Part shown: piece after piece, positions 36,059-49,768 of the stretch
How the letters are laid out: each line of letters opens with the position of its first letter
Position numbering within the stretch: the stretch's first letter is position 1
From: Heterotrichella gracilis
Taxonomy: Eukaryota; Sar; Xanthophyceae; Tribonematales; Xanthonemataceae
Direction: 5' to 3'
Length of the DNA: 64,000 bases
NCBI GenBank assembly: GCA_032358255.1
Contig: JAULBX010029931.1
Span: forward strand, 123,739 to 187,738
Notes under the pieces: model-generated
What the model was told of the DNA's origin: nothing
Seen by the model: only the letters and a program-made list of their open reading frames with translations
Databases searched by the model: none
Program-made: the position numbers and the translations under genes

Positions 36059-38799
36059 CAGCTCCGTGGCAGCTATCCACAGGCTAGCAGCCTCGACGTG
36101 AGCCTCTTGGTCTGGGTTACACCACACCTCCTCCTCCATTGACAGCAATGCCCTGCATAGGGTGTCCAGGTCAAATGCAGAGGAAAAGTGCTGTTGTGTC
36201 CAACGTTGATTGCAAAGTGCAGGATCGAGATTCAGACACCAAATAAAACCGTTTTATTGAGCCACGGCATGTGCGTACTCAACAGGTGCCTGCTGCTAGG
36301 CACTGCGCAGTACACGAAGGCAAATGGATAGAGGTAAACCCTACCCACAGGTGTGTTTGTCGAATTTTGCAAAAGCCATTCTGTAGTGTTGATGGACAAG
36401 GGAGATGCACACATAGAACTCCTGAGTGGCAGATGCAAGGCATCAGCAATCTATACAAAAACCTCGTTTCAAGGTCTCCATCAGGGGTAATCTGGACACG
36501 CTACTCTGGTACCACAACACTTGGGTGCCCAGCCCCCACCTGTACATGCGCTGCACAATGTCGGTGTCGTAGTACAGCCTCACAGCCGTGACAGGCTCCT
36601 GCTCGACAATGCCCACAACCCACTGGCACAGGGCTTGCAACGACCATGGGGTCTCCATCAGGGGCAGTGTGGCCTTCCAGAATCCATGGCGTTGCAGCAT
36701 GCGGGAGAAGGGGGCGGCGCGGGTCTGCATGGAAAATGGGTGCCTTTAATGGATGTGTGGGGGTGGGGGGGTAGTTTTGTTTGGATTTTGTTTTTTGTTT
36801 GGGGACGTGGATATGGGTGTGTGAGTGGGGAAAGGGCGGTGACGTCCACCACAGTGCAAGGCGTGTCGGAATGGTAGGGCGCATATTTGGGTGGCCAAGG
36901 GGGGCGTAGTACTGGGCACCATGTAAAGTAGGTGATGGTGGGGTGGCAATGGGGATAGACAGTCACATGGAGCGACAGAAATGGCGGTCAGGACGTCCAG
37001 TCATTGAAAATCTATATAGTTATGTGCAAACTTCAACGGAAATTAATTTGTTTTGCTAGTGGTGTGACCATTTGCGCCCATGTGACATGGCACACCTGCC
37101 AAAGCAGGGCGCAGGTCTGTGGGGGTGTATGCCAGTGTCAAGGTGCCAATTCTTGTGATATAATATAAGACTACGCAAGTACTTATAAAGGAGCTGGGTC
37201 TACAAAGGTCCAGGTACACCAGTGCAAGGGTGGTGAGGTCAGCTGTGACGTCATGCCATCTGCAAGGGCTTAATGGTATAGGGTGTGCCAGTGCATGGCG
37301 CTGGTGTGAGGGTGGGGAGGCGGCAGTATAGCACAGATATTTGTTGCTGCCTCGCAAACAATCGTGGTTTGTAGGCACTTGGAGGCAAACTCCGACTATG
37401 TTCATACTACTACCAGGTCAGAGGTAACTATCGATCCTACCTCCAGCTCACCAAATGGGGGCCACAGGCACTCCTTAGGTGACGGCTCCAGCCGAATTTG
37501 ATCGAAAAGTATCATCAGATAGTCGTGCTTTTCCTCATTGCTATTATGCCCCCCCTGTGCATAGGGTTGGCGCAGGAAGTCGCACACGGGGGCCACCAGC
37601 TTGTGCTGTAGGATGGGGCATCGGGGTTAACCATGCATCAACAGAGAGCCATGCAAGGGGAAAAGGGAGCAATGTTGATGAGGAGACAAATGGGACGCCC
37701 ATGAGGGTAACCCAAAAACAAGGGGTGGGCAATGAATAGTATGAGAAACTTTGAAGCTTGTTTGTAGGGTGGGGAGGATACATTGTACAGTGGCGCTTTG
37801 GCATAACAAGGCAAGGGCTGTACATATCTGCATGTTTTTAACAATACCATGTTCAGGGTTCTCGAGTAATTCTACAACGCCATTGTTGCACGTTTAACCC
37901 ACATTAAGAGACTGCCCGCTTGTTCATTTGGATGCAAATTAGGAATTTCAGTCCAGGGTCACATGCAGATTGATGCGCCTCCATTAGAATTCTGCCACGC
38001 ACCTCCAGGGTATCATCATCCAGCTGGCCCTCCTCATACATCTGTGCCAGGGTGCATACCGCATCCACGGTGGCTTCTTGTCTAGAATCACTGGCAATGC
38101 CCACATCCTTACAGGCCCCTATTGCACCCTCAGGAAGCGCCCTCTCAACGAGCCACTGGACCAGTACCGCCAGCTGGCCTTCTACCCCTGCATGGGATCA
38201 AACCCGGACCCTCTGCCTCCCCACTCGCTGTGCATCACTGACGCTGTTGCTGCCGCCTGGTACGCTGCTGCCTGGCTCCATTGCTGACAGTAGCTCACCC
38301 CCCTGACTGTGTACTGTGCTGTCAGGAACTCCACTGCCCCATGCATGTCCAAGAATGACTGCCCGGTGACCAAACCCCTGTGTAGGGCTTCGCGGAGTAC
38401 CTCTAGTGCTGCTGAGTATATCAGTGGCTGATCAACCATATGCAACTTGACAAGTGATTGCAGCAATGGCGCACTTTTGTCACTGAAAAAGGGCTTCATG
38501 CCTTCTGGGATCAATGCAATCATGTTGCACAGCAGTAGCAGCAATTGGGGGCAGCACTGGGTGAAAAGAAGGGGTGTGCATTCCAGAGGAGGGTTGGCGC
38601 TTGCAGTTGCTGCCAGTTCTGTGATGTACTTTATTATCTCCCCTGGCACACCCGCATCCAATAGCCACCTGGAAAAGCACACCACACAGCAGGGGTTTCG
38701 CCACTTTCAGTGAGATGGCTTTTCTGGAAACCATAAATAGGTTGCCACATACTCAGGGTCTCAGGCTTTTCTAAACCCTAAGCAGGCTGAAGCAGCCTC

Positions 38800-39100
38800 A
38801 GCAAGGTGATTTTCACCAAACTTGCACCAAAATTGGAGGATTGAGGGTTTGCTGAAGCCTAGGCACACACCAAATAAATGTGGATTTGAGTACTGACCCC
38901 GCGTGATGGCTTCCTAGAAGCCTAGCATTTACCTTGCGCACCAACACACATGAGGCAGCAGCGGGTTTACGGTTTAAGCTGAGGATTTAGGGTTTGCTGA
39001 AGCCTAGGCACTCATGAGGCAGCAGAAGGTTTGGAATTTAGGTTGAGGATGTAGGGTTTGCTAAAGCCTAGGCACTCACCAGCACACATGAGGCAGCAGT
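38800..39100. repeat. Repeated exon-6 edge with TTTAGGG-like spacers in MYND1 intron 6
   Basis: CATGAGGCAGCAG plus GCCTAGGCACTCA, the sequence over the exon 6 donor, recurs two or three times downstream. Copies are linked by GATTTAGGGTTTGCTGAAGCC-like spacers. Confidence 0.65.
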
Positions 39101-42100
39101 GGGTTTGCCACTCGCTCCTCCTCCTTTCCTTTCTCCCATGCCCCTCTGTTTGGAATATCCAGCTTGGAGTCATCCCAGGAAACCCCAGAAGGGTGTGCTG
39201 CAAGGGGAGCAACACCGCGTTAGCAAAATGTGAGGGCCAAAACCTGCACTACAGGCTGACTGGCAAAGAAGGTGCCAATGGTTCCACCAACAGTGGAATT
39301 GCTACCCCATAACAAAGTGGGGTATAATTGAAATTTAAAGGACATATGCCAGGCCCCTTGGCAGTCCATACAGACTGCATGGAAAACATGCATGTGCACT
39401 GCGCTGTTATCGGGTGCCTTTCACCACGCTAGGACTGTATACCACTACGCAGGGTTTCAGCATGAGACTTTGCAGACTCATGGTGACTATAGTCTAGGTA
39501 GCTACATCCACCCATACCCTCAGAAGCCATAGAAGGACGCATTAATAAAACCCCATGTGAGCATTCCTGCCACAAATCCTGTTACAGCCATGACCCCTGC
39601 CGGCACCACCCACCACAAGGGTTCTTCCTGTGACAGCACGCACCCACAGATGTTAACCTGCCATAGCGCATCCGAATTATGTTGGCCTCAGCAACTCTTT
39701 CAAGTGACTCCTCATTGGGCGATTCGCACTCCTTCCCCAAATTAGACACCGCGTAGCTGCATCGCTGGGAGAACGAGCTCACCACCGCTCGACAACCCCC
39801 GTTACGCCACATTGCGGGTGCCGCCAAGGGGGTGCAAATGATGGGCTGGCACACGCAGGCCATCACCAGGCCTTGCAACTCAAAGATCCTCATCAGGGGG
39901 GTTGCTGCACAGTGAAGGAAACGATTAGGGGAGCTATTGGGGCACCATCATCTGCGATCGGTGCATGTGGTGGATTGGGGGAACACGGGGCTGCGGAGCT
40001 GGTCACAAAATCACTTTAATCCAAACGAGTACCCAGGCCAGTGGGCACTGATACTGTACATTGCGCTGCTGAGGAGTGACTGTTTGGCATAGGTGATGAC
40101 AATTTCTGACATTGTTTTTGAAGAAGAGACACTCTGGAAAAGATGAGACGCCTGATGAAGCCTTTGCTAACGTGCATGCAATCCAAGTGCAAGGATGGTG
40201 ACCAAAACATCCTTTGTATCATGAACGAGTGCCCCGGCCACAGCTGCACTACCACGGAATGCAATTGCAAAGGAGTCACAGTGTGCTCACACCATGCAGT
40301 TTAATAATCCATCTTGCATCGTGCAGGATTGCCGCCACAACTGCACAGTCATTGCGACCGCTATCGCATGAACTGGTCCTCGCTTTAGAGTGAAGGTTAA
40401 TCCATCAAGTACCTCTCCTTAGGGTCAGCTACAATTGCCGACCAATCATTGGAACATGCAGGACTGCTGTAAGGCTTTCCAAGCCAGCGCTAGATTCCCA
40501 AAACTGTGAATAAAGCGCCTACAGGTCAGGCAAGTCTGCTGAATCCATGCAACCACCAGTCAGGACTACAGTATGCTGTTGGCATATTCCCTCACCAGTG
40601 GTGCCGATATGATCCATCTCGAATACCAGCGCCGCCATCAGAGCGCTTTCAGCAATGGTAACCATTTGCGTGGGCTGCAACTCTTTAAGGGCATATGCAA
40701 GTGGTAAGTACCAGCAGAGTTGGCCATTACCTCTCTTGCCAGTGCATTGCGTAGCTCCCGGCTGGCGGCAGTCTGCAGGAAGGAAGGAAAAAGCGCTTAG
40801 GTTCAGCCAAGGGTATTTTTCCCAGTAAAATTTGATCTTTAAGTTACCAACACTTGTCGTATTGTTCCCAGCATGCTGCAGCATTGGATGGGTAAGGGTG
40901 CAAGGCTCAGGATTGCGTTAGGTCATCTGCTATATGGTGAATGGTAATCACAGCCACTGGCGCCATCACGAGCTAGCATGACTAGACCCTGCGCAAGCGT
41001 CCGGGTACCGCTTGCCACATCATGGGCTCATCTGAATCCCCAGGGATGCATCTGTACTCCTAGGGACTCATCTGAAGCCCTAGAGCTGCATGCCGGCTGC
41101 CAGCTGTCAGTGACGGGGTAGACGTCAACGAACACATATCCATCCTCTCATACTTTCAACCAGGAAAAGCAGCATGCTGCATTATGCACGCCCATTGCTA
41201 TTTATAGTGACCCCTGAGGTAAAGCGCTGTTGCCATGGTCAAGGTGTGCAGTCAGATATTCTGGCACAATCTAATGAGGGGTTCTGAAGGAAAGGCAGTA
41301 CTGGGGCACTACTTTGCGTTGTGCCCTGTTACCTTCCCAAAGAGATGTGCAGACAGGTGCTTGGCAACGCGTTTCACATTGTTGGACATACTGACACCAT
41401 CACCAGTCGCCAGAAAAGCGCTGAACTGATCCGTCACTTTTGCGATGATTTTGTACACCCCTGGAAACCTGGCGCGCTGAGGGGGTGGGAGCTGCGGGGA
41501 GGGGCACGGTGCACGTTGGTGACCCTACCAAGGGGTTCAAAAAAGAACTTGGTTATGTTAATGCTAAAGGTATGCAGACAGGCTTTCCTTTGTCTGTGGT
41601 CAGCTTCAAGTGGTCCCAACTTGGTTTTAATAAAAGCAGTCTTTGGCATTGTTCATGCATACGTATACCTGGGGATTAGAATAGCCCTAGCTCCCGGTAG
41701 GTCCTATTATTGTGAATACCAGCACGACCCCCAAACCGCTAGTGTGTTTCACCAAGGACTAAGTTGTGGATGCACCAGGTAGTGCAGTGTGGTGGCTTCA
41801 GCAAGGACCAAATTGGAAACCTGCTAAGGGTTTGCCTACTTCTGGTGGCTTGCTGCATGGCGCCTCTTGCCTCCCATCCCGACCTTGGGCTGGGGTTGGT
41901 GGTGGGTGGGGGTGGCTGGGGCCAGTGGCTGTCTGGCCTTGTGACGTGCTGGTGCTGGCAGATGAAGCTTGTTCAGGGTCCTGAATCCAGGCATCGAAAG
42001 AACACAAGGCTTGTATTCAAACCAGGAATACACGGTTACCCTAGATAAGGGTCTTGTTACACCCAGGCACACTCTCGGTTATCGTGTGCAGGATGCAGCT

Positions 42101-42549
42101 CCAGCCGAGAACCATATATTAGAATACTTGAAGGTTGCGTAATGGAGCTATGGAAGCGGCGGCTGCAACAGGCAATAGTGAGGTTGCATGCGTGCATATG
42201 CCATTCCGCAACGATGCATGCATATGGGAGTTTCCAAGAAATGCCGGTCTGCCTAATTGGTCTCTTAGTACATGCTAACTAAAGAGTCCATGCAAACCCA
42301 CCACACGTTTGCGTTTCTCGGGGTCTGCTCCACCTGCCTGCATTTTTGCTTTGTCTTTCAACACACGCATGCAAGCGCAATGCCCCCACTGGGGGCCCCA
42401 CCTGCGTGCTCAGCCGCTGCTCCACCTCCCGACACAGCTCCACCAGCTCCTGCATCTCCAGGCAACTACGGGAGTCAACGTGGTTGGAGGCAAGGTGCGA
42501 CTTGAGCTGACGTGTCTGAGAGGACCAGTCGGTGCCTTGCACTGTCCAT

Positions 42550-43494
42550 GTGTGCGCCGCACTCCGGAAGTACGTAGTGTGTACAAGGACTTGAGAGTGT
42601 ACGAGCTTCAAGTGTGCCAGCAGCTCCTAGAGCAGAACCTTACTAAGGGCCTGGGCACGGATTGTGCAGGGTTGCTCACTTAAACGCCAAAGCTCCTGGC
42701 GTCTGTTTCTCACTGTCAGATCTTGGCACTTCTAATGGGGACGACTCCTTTTTCGCGATTGTGGGTAGGGCTTTTTGCCATCCCGGCTTGACCCCTTCGT
42801 CCCCACCAAAAATGCAAGCAATATGTGCAGAGGTGGAAACACACAGTGCAGAGGTGGAACAATGCAAGTGCCACTGCCATGACACCAGGCATGGCTGTGT
42901 GACTTGCACCTGGTGGTTGGTGGCACCTACTGCCAACGGCAATGCACATCCACTTGACTGGTTATTGATTGTTTCACAGCCATATTATTAATCCCTTGAC
43001 GTTGAATGGCTCTATGCTGCCAACCGCTGCAGATGTGCAATTAATAGTTGAAGCGCCATAGCTACAGAGAGCATTTTGTCAAGGATGTGGTAATCTGTGA
43101 AGTCTGCTCGCAAATGTATATGGGTATGCCCACCAATTGGTCACTTCTAATTGTATAATCAAGTCCCTACCAACCTCTTAATGTGGGCCTCCTACGCCAT
43201 GCCAAGAAGAAGAAAGAAAGGGAAAGCAAAAGCACAAGGAAAGTAAAGAAAGATTGTAAGAATGCACTATTTCAGAAGTGGCGGCGATGCCAACCCCCCT
43301 GTGCTGCATGGTGGTATGGCCAAGTAACAGGTGCATTGTATAGCACCAGTACCACACTGCGCTGTACATACAAATTGCTGGCCAACTGAAACAAGCGGAC
43401 TACACGCGCCATGGCACAATAAATGGGAAAGGGGATATGCATATGGTACAGACATGTAATTCACCCTGTCATATCATGCAGCATCGTCCAGGGC
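42550..43494. other. Spacer between MYND1 and MYND2
   Basis: Promoter side of MYND1 (similar to 51310-51610 upstream of MYND2, sharing GCAGGGTTGCTCA and CGCCAAAGCTCCTG) and the 3' flank of MYND2. No other gene. Confidence 0.6.
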
Positions 43495-46397
43495 TTATCC
43501 CTTGGCTGCTTTCTGTCCCTTGCGCTGCGGGCAGGTCTCCCTGTGCACCGGCCAGTGTGCATGCTGACACTCCTCCCCGCAGTAATGCACCCCCTTGCAT
43601 TTGCACGACCGCAACCGCAACCCCTCACGCTCCCGCGCCCCACACATGGTACATGTATGCCGCTTCTTTCCCCCCGACTTCCCGTCCCCAGCGCCGCTGG
43701 AGGACCCGCCTGCCCTGCCCGTTGCAGCATATACTCGTGACCCCCTTGGCGAAATACTCCCTTGCGTTGCACCATCGTTCGCACCCCCTTGATCGCCACC
43801 CCCTGCCACTCTTCTGACAAAACCCACCTCTGTCACCCCCTCCGCTGCATCCTTCAGCTCCCCCCTCACCATGTACATGTGCACCTCCTGCTCTTCCTCC
43901 CTGACCTCCCCAACATATAGCATTCTAATCTTCTGCTCTGTATCTTCGTCATCATAGCTCATATTATCCCCTTGCAGGGTCCGCATGTAAGATTTTACCT
44001 CCTCAGCCAGGGGTGCGGGTGCCAGCAGCGCCCCATCGCCCATCGCCTGCAGGGCGGGGACATCGCAGCCGGGCCATCCCAAGGGGAGCAGGCCATGTCC
44101 GGGAGGGACCAAGGGGAGGAGCTGGGACAGGACCTGCAAATGGGGAGGGCGACCAAAACTGGTTTCAGAGCTGCACGTGTGGATAGAATGGCTTCATATG
44201 TGTGAGAGATGCGACGACACAGGGAGCTGTGAGCGATTGCAAAACCCTAATTAGGGTCATCATTGCACCGTGCGGATGTCTGTCACCCCAGCAATCAGCA
44301 GCTTGGTGAGCCGCCACCAAACCCTCTTAACCACAGGGGGGAAGGCTGTGTTGTACACAAAGTGCAGTACCAGGTCGTCACTCATGCCACCATGGTCCCT
44401 AAACACCTCTTCTGGGGGTTGCCCAAACTCTGGGTTGTCTGCCACAAAGAGGCAGTAGCAGGAGTCGGTGAGCATAATGTGCATGAGGTGCACCTATAGG
44501 AGGGTATTGAGTAGGGTGTAAGTATGTTCAGTATAGGGGTCACGATTCAGACAATGTGGAAAACAGGGTATTGATTAGGGTGCCATAAGTATGTGTTGCT
44601 GCATCAGCATGGGCGTATGTGTAGTACTGGGTTCAGGATTGAGGCGATGTTTGGAAACGAGTCAAGCTCAGGATATGCTGGGCAAAGCTTCGAAGGGGCA
44701 TGCGAGCTGAGCAGCACAGAAAGACAGGATGATCAATGGGAGAATTGATTATCCAATCAAAGCATCAAGATCGAGACACATGAGGCCAATGCTGCACCTT
44801 CCCTGCCCATAATGAGCACCACAAGCTTGCCAGCGCATCATGGTCAGTTGGCAGAAGGATAGCCATCATTCGTATCACACCCACCTTGTCCCTGTACTCC
44901 CCGGACACATGTGCGCTCCCCTCGCTGGGGGAATACAGGATGGTTCCACGTGGCAGGTCGTGGTTGACCACACAAGACAGGCCGCCATCCGGCTGATCTG
45001 GATCCCCTGCACCCCAAGGAGTCCTCAGCCTAAACCATCCTTTGAAGAAGATTTCCTTTTTGCGCCAGTAATGCGCAAGGAATTTGGTTTATGAGAAACA
45101 TTTACAACTAGTACATGTTGCTTGCGACGCTCGTTGTTAATTCCCAGACACCCAATTCGCAGTTGCCCCACCCCAGTACCCCTGCCTACCTTGGCTGATG
45201 TTCTCGTGCAGCCGCGTGGCCATCATCCACAGGCCCGCAGCCTCAACCCCACACCACTCCGCCTCTCCCATTGACAGCAATGCCCTGCATACAGTTTATT
45301 TATCCAAATTGCGGACGAGGGACTGTTTGTGGGTCATCCTTGATCATAATAATGACAAGATGAGTTCACAGCATTGCACGCCAACACTAATTAGCAGTTG
45401 ATCTGCGCTGTGTGAAGCATGTAACAAGCCACATTTAGAGAGGCAATCCCAAACCAAGGGTTTGTGGCAACTCTGCAAAAGCTTTCGTGGAGGGTCAAAC
45501 GCCACCCTTTAAATGGATTGATGGCCAAGGGGGGGTGTGCGACAATAATCATCTCCAGTAGCGCATGCATAGCATGCTCATTGCTCCACACCACAGGCCG
45601 CTGCTAGGGTCAAGAACATTATCCTCCCGACCTGTCACACAACTTTACCCTGAGCCTCGACCCATAGGGCTGCCCCCCACCTGTACATGCGCTGCACAAT
45701 GTCGGTGTCAAACTACAGCCTTCCAGCGGTGAAAGGGTCCTGCTGGGTCATGCCCACTGCCCACTGGCCCGGGGATCGCAGTGAACCCGGGGACGCCTTC
45801 AAGGGCAGTGCGGCCTGCCAGAAATTTTGGCGTTGCAGAATGCGGCAGAAGGGGGCAGTGCGGGTCTGCGTGGGGAGTGGGTAATGTTAGCGATTGTGGG
45901 TTGTTGAGAGAGGGGAAGGGTCATGGTGGTGGTGATTTTTGTGGGTGGGGGGATGGGGTGGGTCATGTCCAACCCACGTGCATGATGTGGCGGGGAGGAG
46001 AGGGTGCAGATCTAGGTGGCGCAGGGTGTGTATAATATTGTGGTGCACATCATGTGGAGCAAAGCGTTGGGTCAGGACCATTGTGCGGGAGGAGGGATGA
46101 TGTGCATCTGCAAATGGGGTATTAGTATGTGCACGCAACGTAACCTGGAGGCCACGGCACACCCTGCACCACCCGGTGGTGCAGGGTATGGAACCTGTGG
46201 GCAAAGGGGGGTTATGGCAGTGTCAAGGTGTCGGTTTTGGAGGTGGGAGAACGAGGGGCTGTCAGGTTTGGCGGTGCATGCTCGAGTGCAAGGGTGTAAG
46301 GGGAGAAACATGCCACATCTGGAGGTGAATGTTGTCTATGGGTGGGGGACAAAATGGAGGGGAAGGTGCAGGGCAGCAGGTGGAGGGAGAAGTGAAA

Positions 46398-46416
46398 GCC
46401 CTCAACCCTAAAACCT
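46398..46416. repeat. Telomere-like tract in MYND2 intron 8
   Basis: Degenerate CCCTAAA units (CCCTCAACCCTAAAACC) just beyond the donor of the 46584-46420 exon. Confidence 0.55.
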
Positions 46417-47739
46417 CACCTGTAGCCCGGTGAATGGCGGCCATAGGCACCTTTTCCGGATTCGGCCCAGTGCAATCAGGCCAACCAGGAGCTCCACATA
46501 CTCGGGTTTTTTCTTGTTGCTATTGTGCCTCCCATGTGCATATGGGGAGCGCAGGAAAGCGCACAGAGGGCTGACCAGCTTGTGCTGCAGAGGGGGACAA
46601 GGAGGTGTAAGACGCACAGCAGATTGGCGTGGGGAGGGGAACTGGGGGTGGTGTGGGTTTGGAGGAGGTGGGAGACCCAGTGGGGTGATGCATGAGGGTA
46701 GTGATATAAAAAAATATAACAATTCTTGGGTATGGACAGTGGGAATTAGGTTTGGTTGCACCTTGTCATCGCAAGCAGGCATGTAGATACTATGTCTGTG
46801 TTTCTAGGTGTGTAAAACAACTACAGCTGCAAATAAGGAGGTTGGAAGCACACCTCTACAGAACCCTGAAAGAGACTACCGCTGTTTCAATCGAGTACAA
46901 GTGAGGGTTTGCAGTCCAGGGTCGCATGCCATTGGTACCCCCCAGGGCCCCAGCCTAGGGTTTTGACACGCACCTCCAGGGTCTCATCATCCACCTGGCC
47001 CTCCTCATACAGCTGTGCATATCGCATACGTGGTCACCTTCATCCTGGAATCAGGCATTCCATCGCCCACATCCTCACAGGCCCCTTCCGCCCCCTCTGG
47101 AAGCGCCCTCTCAAAGAGCCAGCACGTGAGTGCAGCCACCTTGCCCCCGTACCCCTGCATGGGGTCCAACCCCTGGCCCCTGCCCCCCGCCTCGCTGTGC
47201 ATCACTGATGCTATCGCTGCCCCCTGGAACCAGCAGTCGTGCTGACAGTAACACACCCCACCGACTGTGTACTGTGCTGTCAGGAAGTCCACTGCCCCAG
47301 GCATGCCCAGGAACGACTTTCCGGTGACCACACCCCTGTGTAGGGCTTCTGGCAGCACACCCAGGGATCCCCAATACACAGCTGGGTCATCCACCAGATG
47401 GAGCTTTAGAAGGGATTGCAGCAACGGCGCGTTTCCGCCGCTGAAGAAGGGCGTCATTTTTCCCGGGATTGACGCGGCCATGTTGCACAGCAGCTGCAGC
47501 ATTGGGCAGAAGCAGCGCACCCAAGGGAGGGCTGCGCTGTTGAAGGGAGTGGTGGCGCTTGCGAGGGCTGCCAGTGCTGTGATGCACTTGACGATCACCC
47601 CTGGCACACCCGCATCTAATATGTACTTGGGGACACACAAAACAAACTGGGAATTGTTATAGCTCCAATAAACAGGCTTGCTGAAAGCCCAACATGCATG
47701 ATAGGTACTCATACTTGCAAACATGATGAGATGGCTTGT

Positions 47740-47774
47740 AAGGGTTAGGGTTTATATTTAGGGTTTAGGGTTAG
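47740..47774. repeat. Telomere-like tract in MYND2 intron 6
   Basis: Repeated TTAGGGTTT / TTTAGGG units immediately 3' (gene sense) of exon 6, followed by TAGCTGAAGCCTAGG as in the MYND1 intron repeats. Confidence 0.75.
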
Positions 47775-49352
47775 CTGAAGCCTAGGTACTCACCTGCAAA
47801 CATGGGGCAGCAGTGGGTGTGCCACTACCGCATCCTCGTTCCCCTTCTCCCTCTCCCCTCTGTCGGGAATATCCAGCTCTGGGTCATCCCAAAACAGCCC
47901 TGAAGAGTGTGCTGCAGGGGAGGAACTACACATAAGCCACCACGGGGATGTAACCTGCACTAGGCTCACTGGCCAGGCACTTGCCAATGGTCAAAACTAA
48001 AGTACTGTGGAATTTTGTTGTGATAGCACTTCTTCAAGTGCAAATTGCTGCGTCGGCATTCTGGTATTGCATAAAGATGCGGGTGGCAATGTCAGATACA
48101 AAAACAAAAGGTACTGCAGTCCCCAGCAATCCAAACAGGAGCAGCATCGCAGACATTTTGATGCACTGATGCTGTCATTTGGTGGCTTGCAGTAGAAAGG
48201 GGACACACAAAGACGGACTTAGAGGCCACTGGCTCGCACTGGCCAGGGCATCACAGTACACCATGCGGCGTTTCGGCAATAGTTCCTTTGAAGGGATGCA
48301 GACAGGTCATCATCGCACAGCACCCACAGCCACCGTAATCCCCGCACAAGGGTTCCCCAAACAGCCATACGCACCCACGGCTGTGAATCCTGCCAGCGAG
48401 CGCCCCAACACCAGGACAATGGTGGAATCAGGATGCAATTCAGGCACGTCCTCAGCCGATGTACAGACCTCGCCCAAGTTAGATAGTGCACGGGTACATC
48501 GCTGGGTGAAGACGGCTGCCACCGCTCGTATACCCCCATTGCGCCACATGGCGGGTACCGCCAGGGGGGTGCGGTGGGTGGGCTGGCACAGACAGGTGAT
48601 CAGCAGGTCTTTGTAGGCATCCAGGGGGCCTGTGGCATTCAAAATTGACAAGGAGGTTAGAGGGCTGCCAGTGGCTGTGATGTGGTGCATATGGTGCAGG
48701 GGCGGTGGTGGGGTTATGGTGCATGTGGTGAAGCAGGAAGTAAATGCTGCGCATCTGGTCATATGAGCATTGTAAGGCATTGCGAGTGCCTGTGCACTCG
48801 TAGTCACGCTGCTAAGGATTGATTGCAATGCCTGACATTCTTGATCAGTGTTACGGACTCACCGACCATGATTGGGCATGGCATACTGTTGCTGAGCCAT
48901 TCCAGTAGCGCCTGTTTGTGCTCCGAGACAAATTGGCACCTCTTCCACAATTGTTAAAGATAAGCTCACAGATTCTAAACATTCATCATGAGATGTGGTG
49001 CAGGGGCTGCCAGGTCTGATCTAAGTGGGGCAAGGTGTGAAAGGGCGTTTTGCTGATCAATCTGTTTGCTAAAGGCCAAGTGAATACCTCACTAACCACT
49101 GCCATGTGCATCGGCACGTTCACTCACCGCTGACTTGGAATTGATCCATCTGATGCACCATTGCCGCCATCAGAGCGCTTTCAGCACTGGCAACCATTTG
49201 CAAGGGCTGCAGCTTTTGAAGGGCATCTGCGAGTGGATAGTACCAGCTGACTTGGCCATCCAATATCTCCCTTGCCAGTGCATTGCGCAACTCCCGGCTG
49301 GCGGCAGTCTGCAGGCAGGAGGGAAAGTAGGCTGTTATGAACACCTTAGGAC

Positions 49353-49361
49353 ACGGTATTT
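49353..49361. repeat. Target-site duplication, left copy
   Basis: ACGGTATTT, identical to 49760-49768. Confidence 0.85.
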
Positions 49362-49759
49362 CCTAGTGGTGGCACTCTCGGCCAACATGGTGGGGGGCAA
49401 GGACCATGCGATTTGGGCCCCTTCCGGTGCTCAGGCACCACTTTTTAGAACATATTCGGAATCTGCACTCGAAATTTGATTTATACCATGTTTGAAAAAT
49501 GGTGCCTAAAAAGCGGAAAATGCCCATATTTCGGTCGCAAAGTCATTCAAATTTAAAATCAGTCATGATCGTCCCGAAATCGGCGTGCAAAACGACTCGA
49601 AACGACGTCGAAAAAACACCAAACTTTTTTCGAAAAGCGTAGATACGCTTCTTATCGAGTTACCTTTGCCGCACCGTTATTACAACTTCGAAATTCGTCG
49701 GGAATCGGGACAATGGTCCTCGGCCCCAGAGTGGGAAATCAGAGAGTGCTAGCACTAGG
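49362..49759. mobile_element. Non-autonomous DNA transposon (MITE), Mutator-like by target size
   Basis: A 398-bp element in MYND2 intron 3. Ends are CCTAGTGGTGGCACTCTC and GAGAGTGCTAGCACTAGG, an 18-bp terminal inverted repeat with two mismatches. It is flanked by a perfect 9-bp direct repeat ACGGTATTT (49353-49361 and 49760-49768). The interior is AT-richer, full of TCGAAA-type words, and non-coding. Nine-base target duplications are characteristic of the Mutator superfamily, so it is probably a MULE-derived MITE. The superfamily is inferred from target length alone. Confidence 0.85.
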
Positions 49760-49768
49760 ACGGTATTT
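49760..49768. repeat. Target-site duplication, right copy
   Basis: ACGGTATTT, identical to 49353-49361. Confidence 0.85.
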
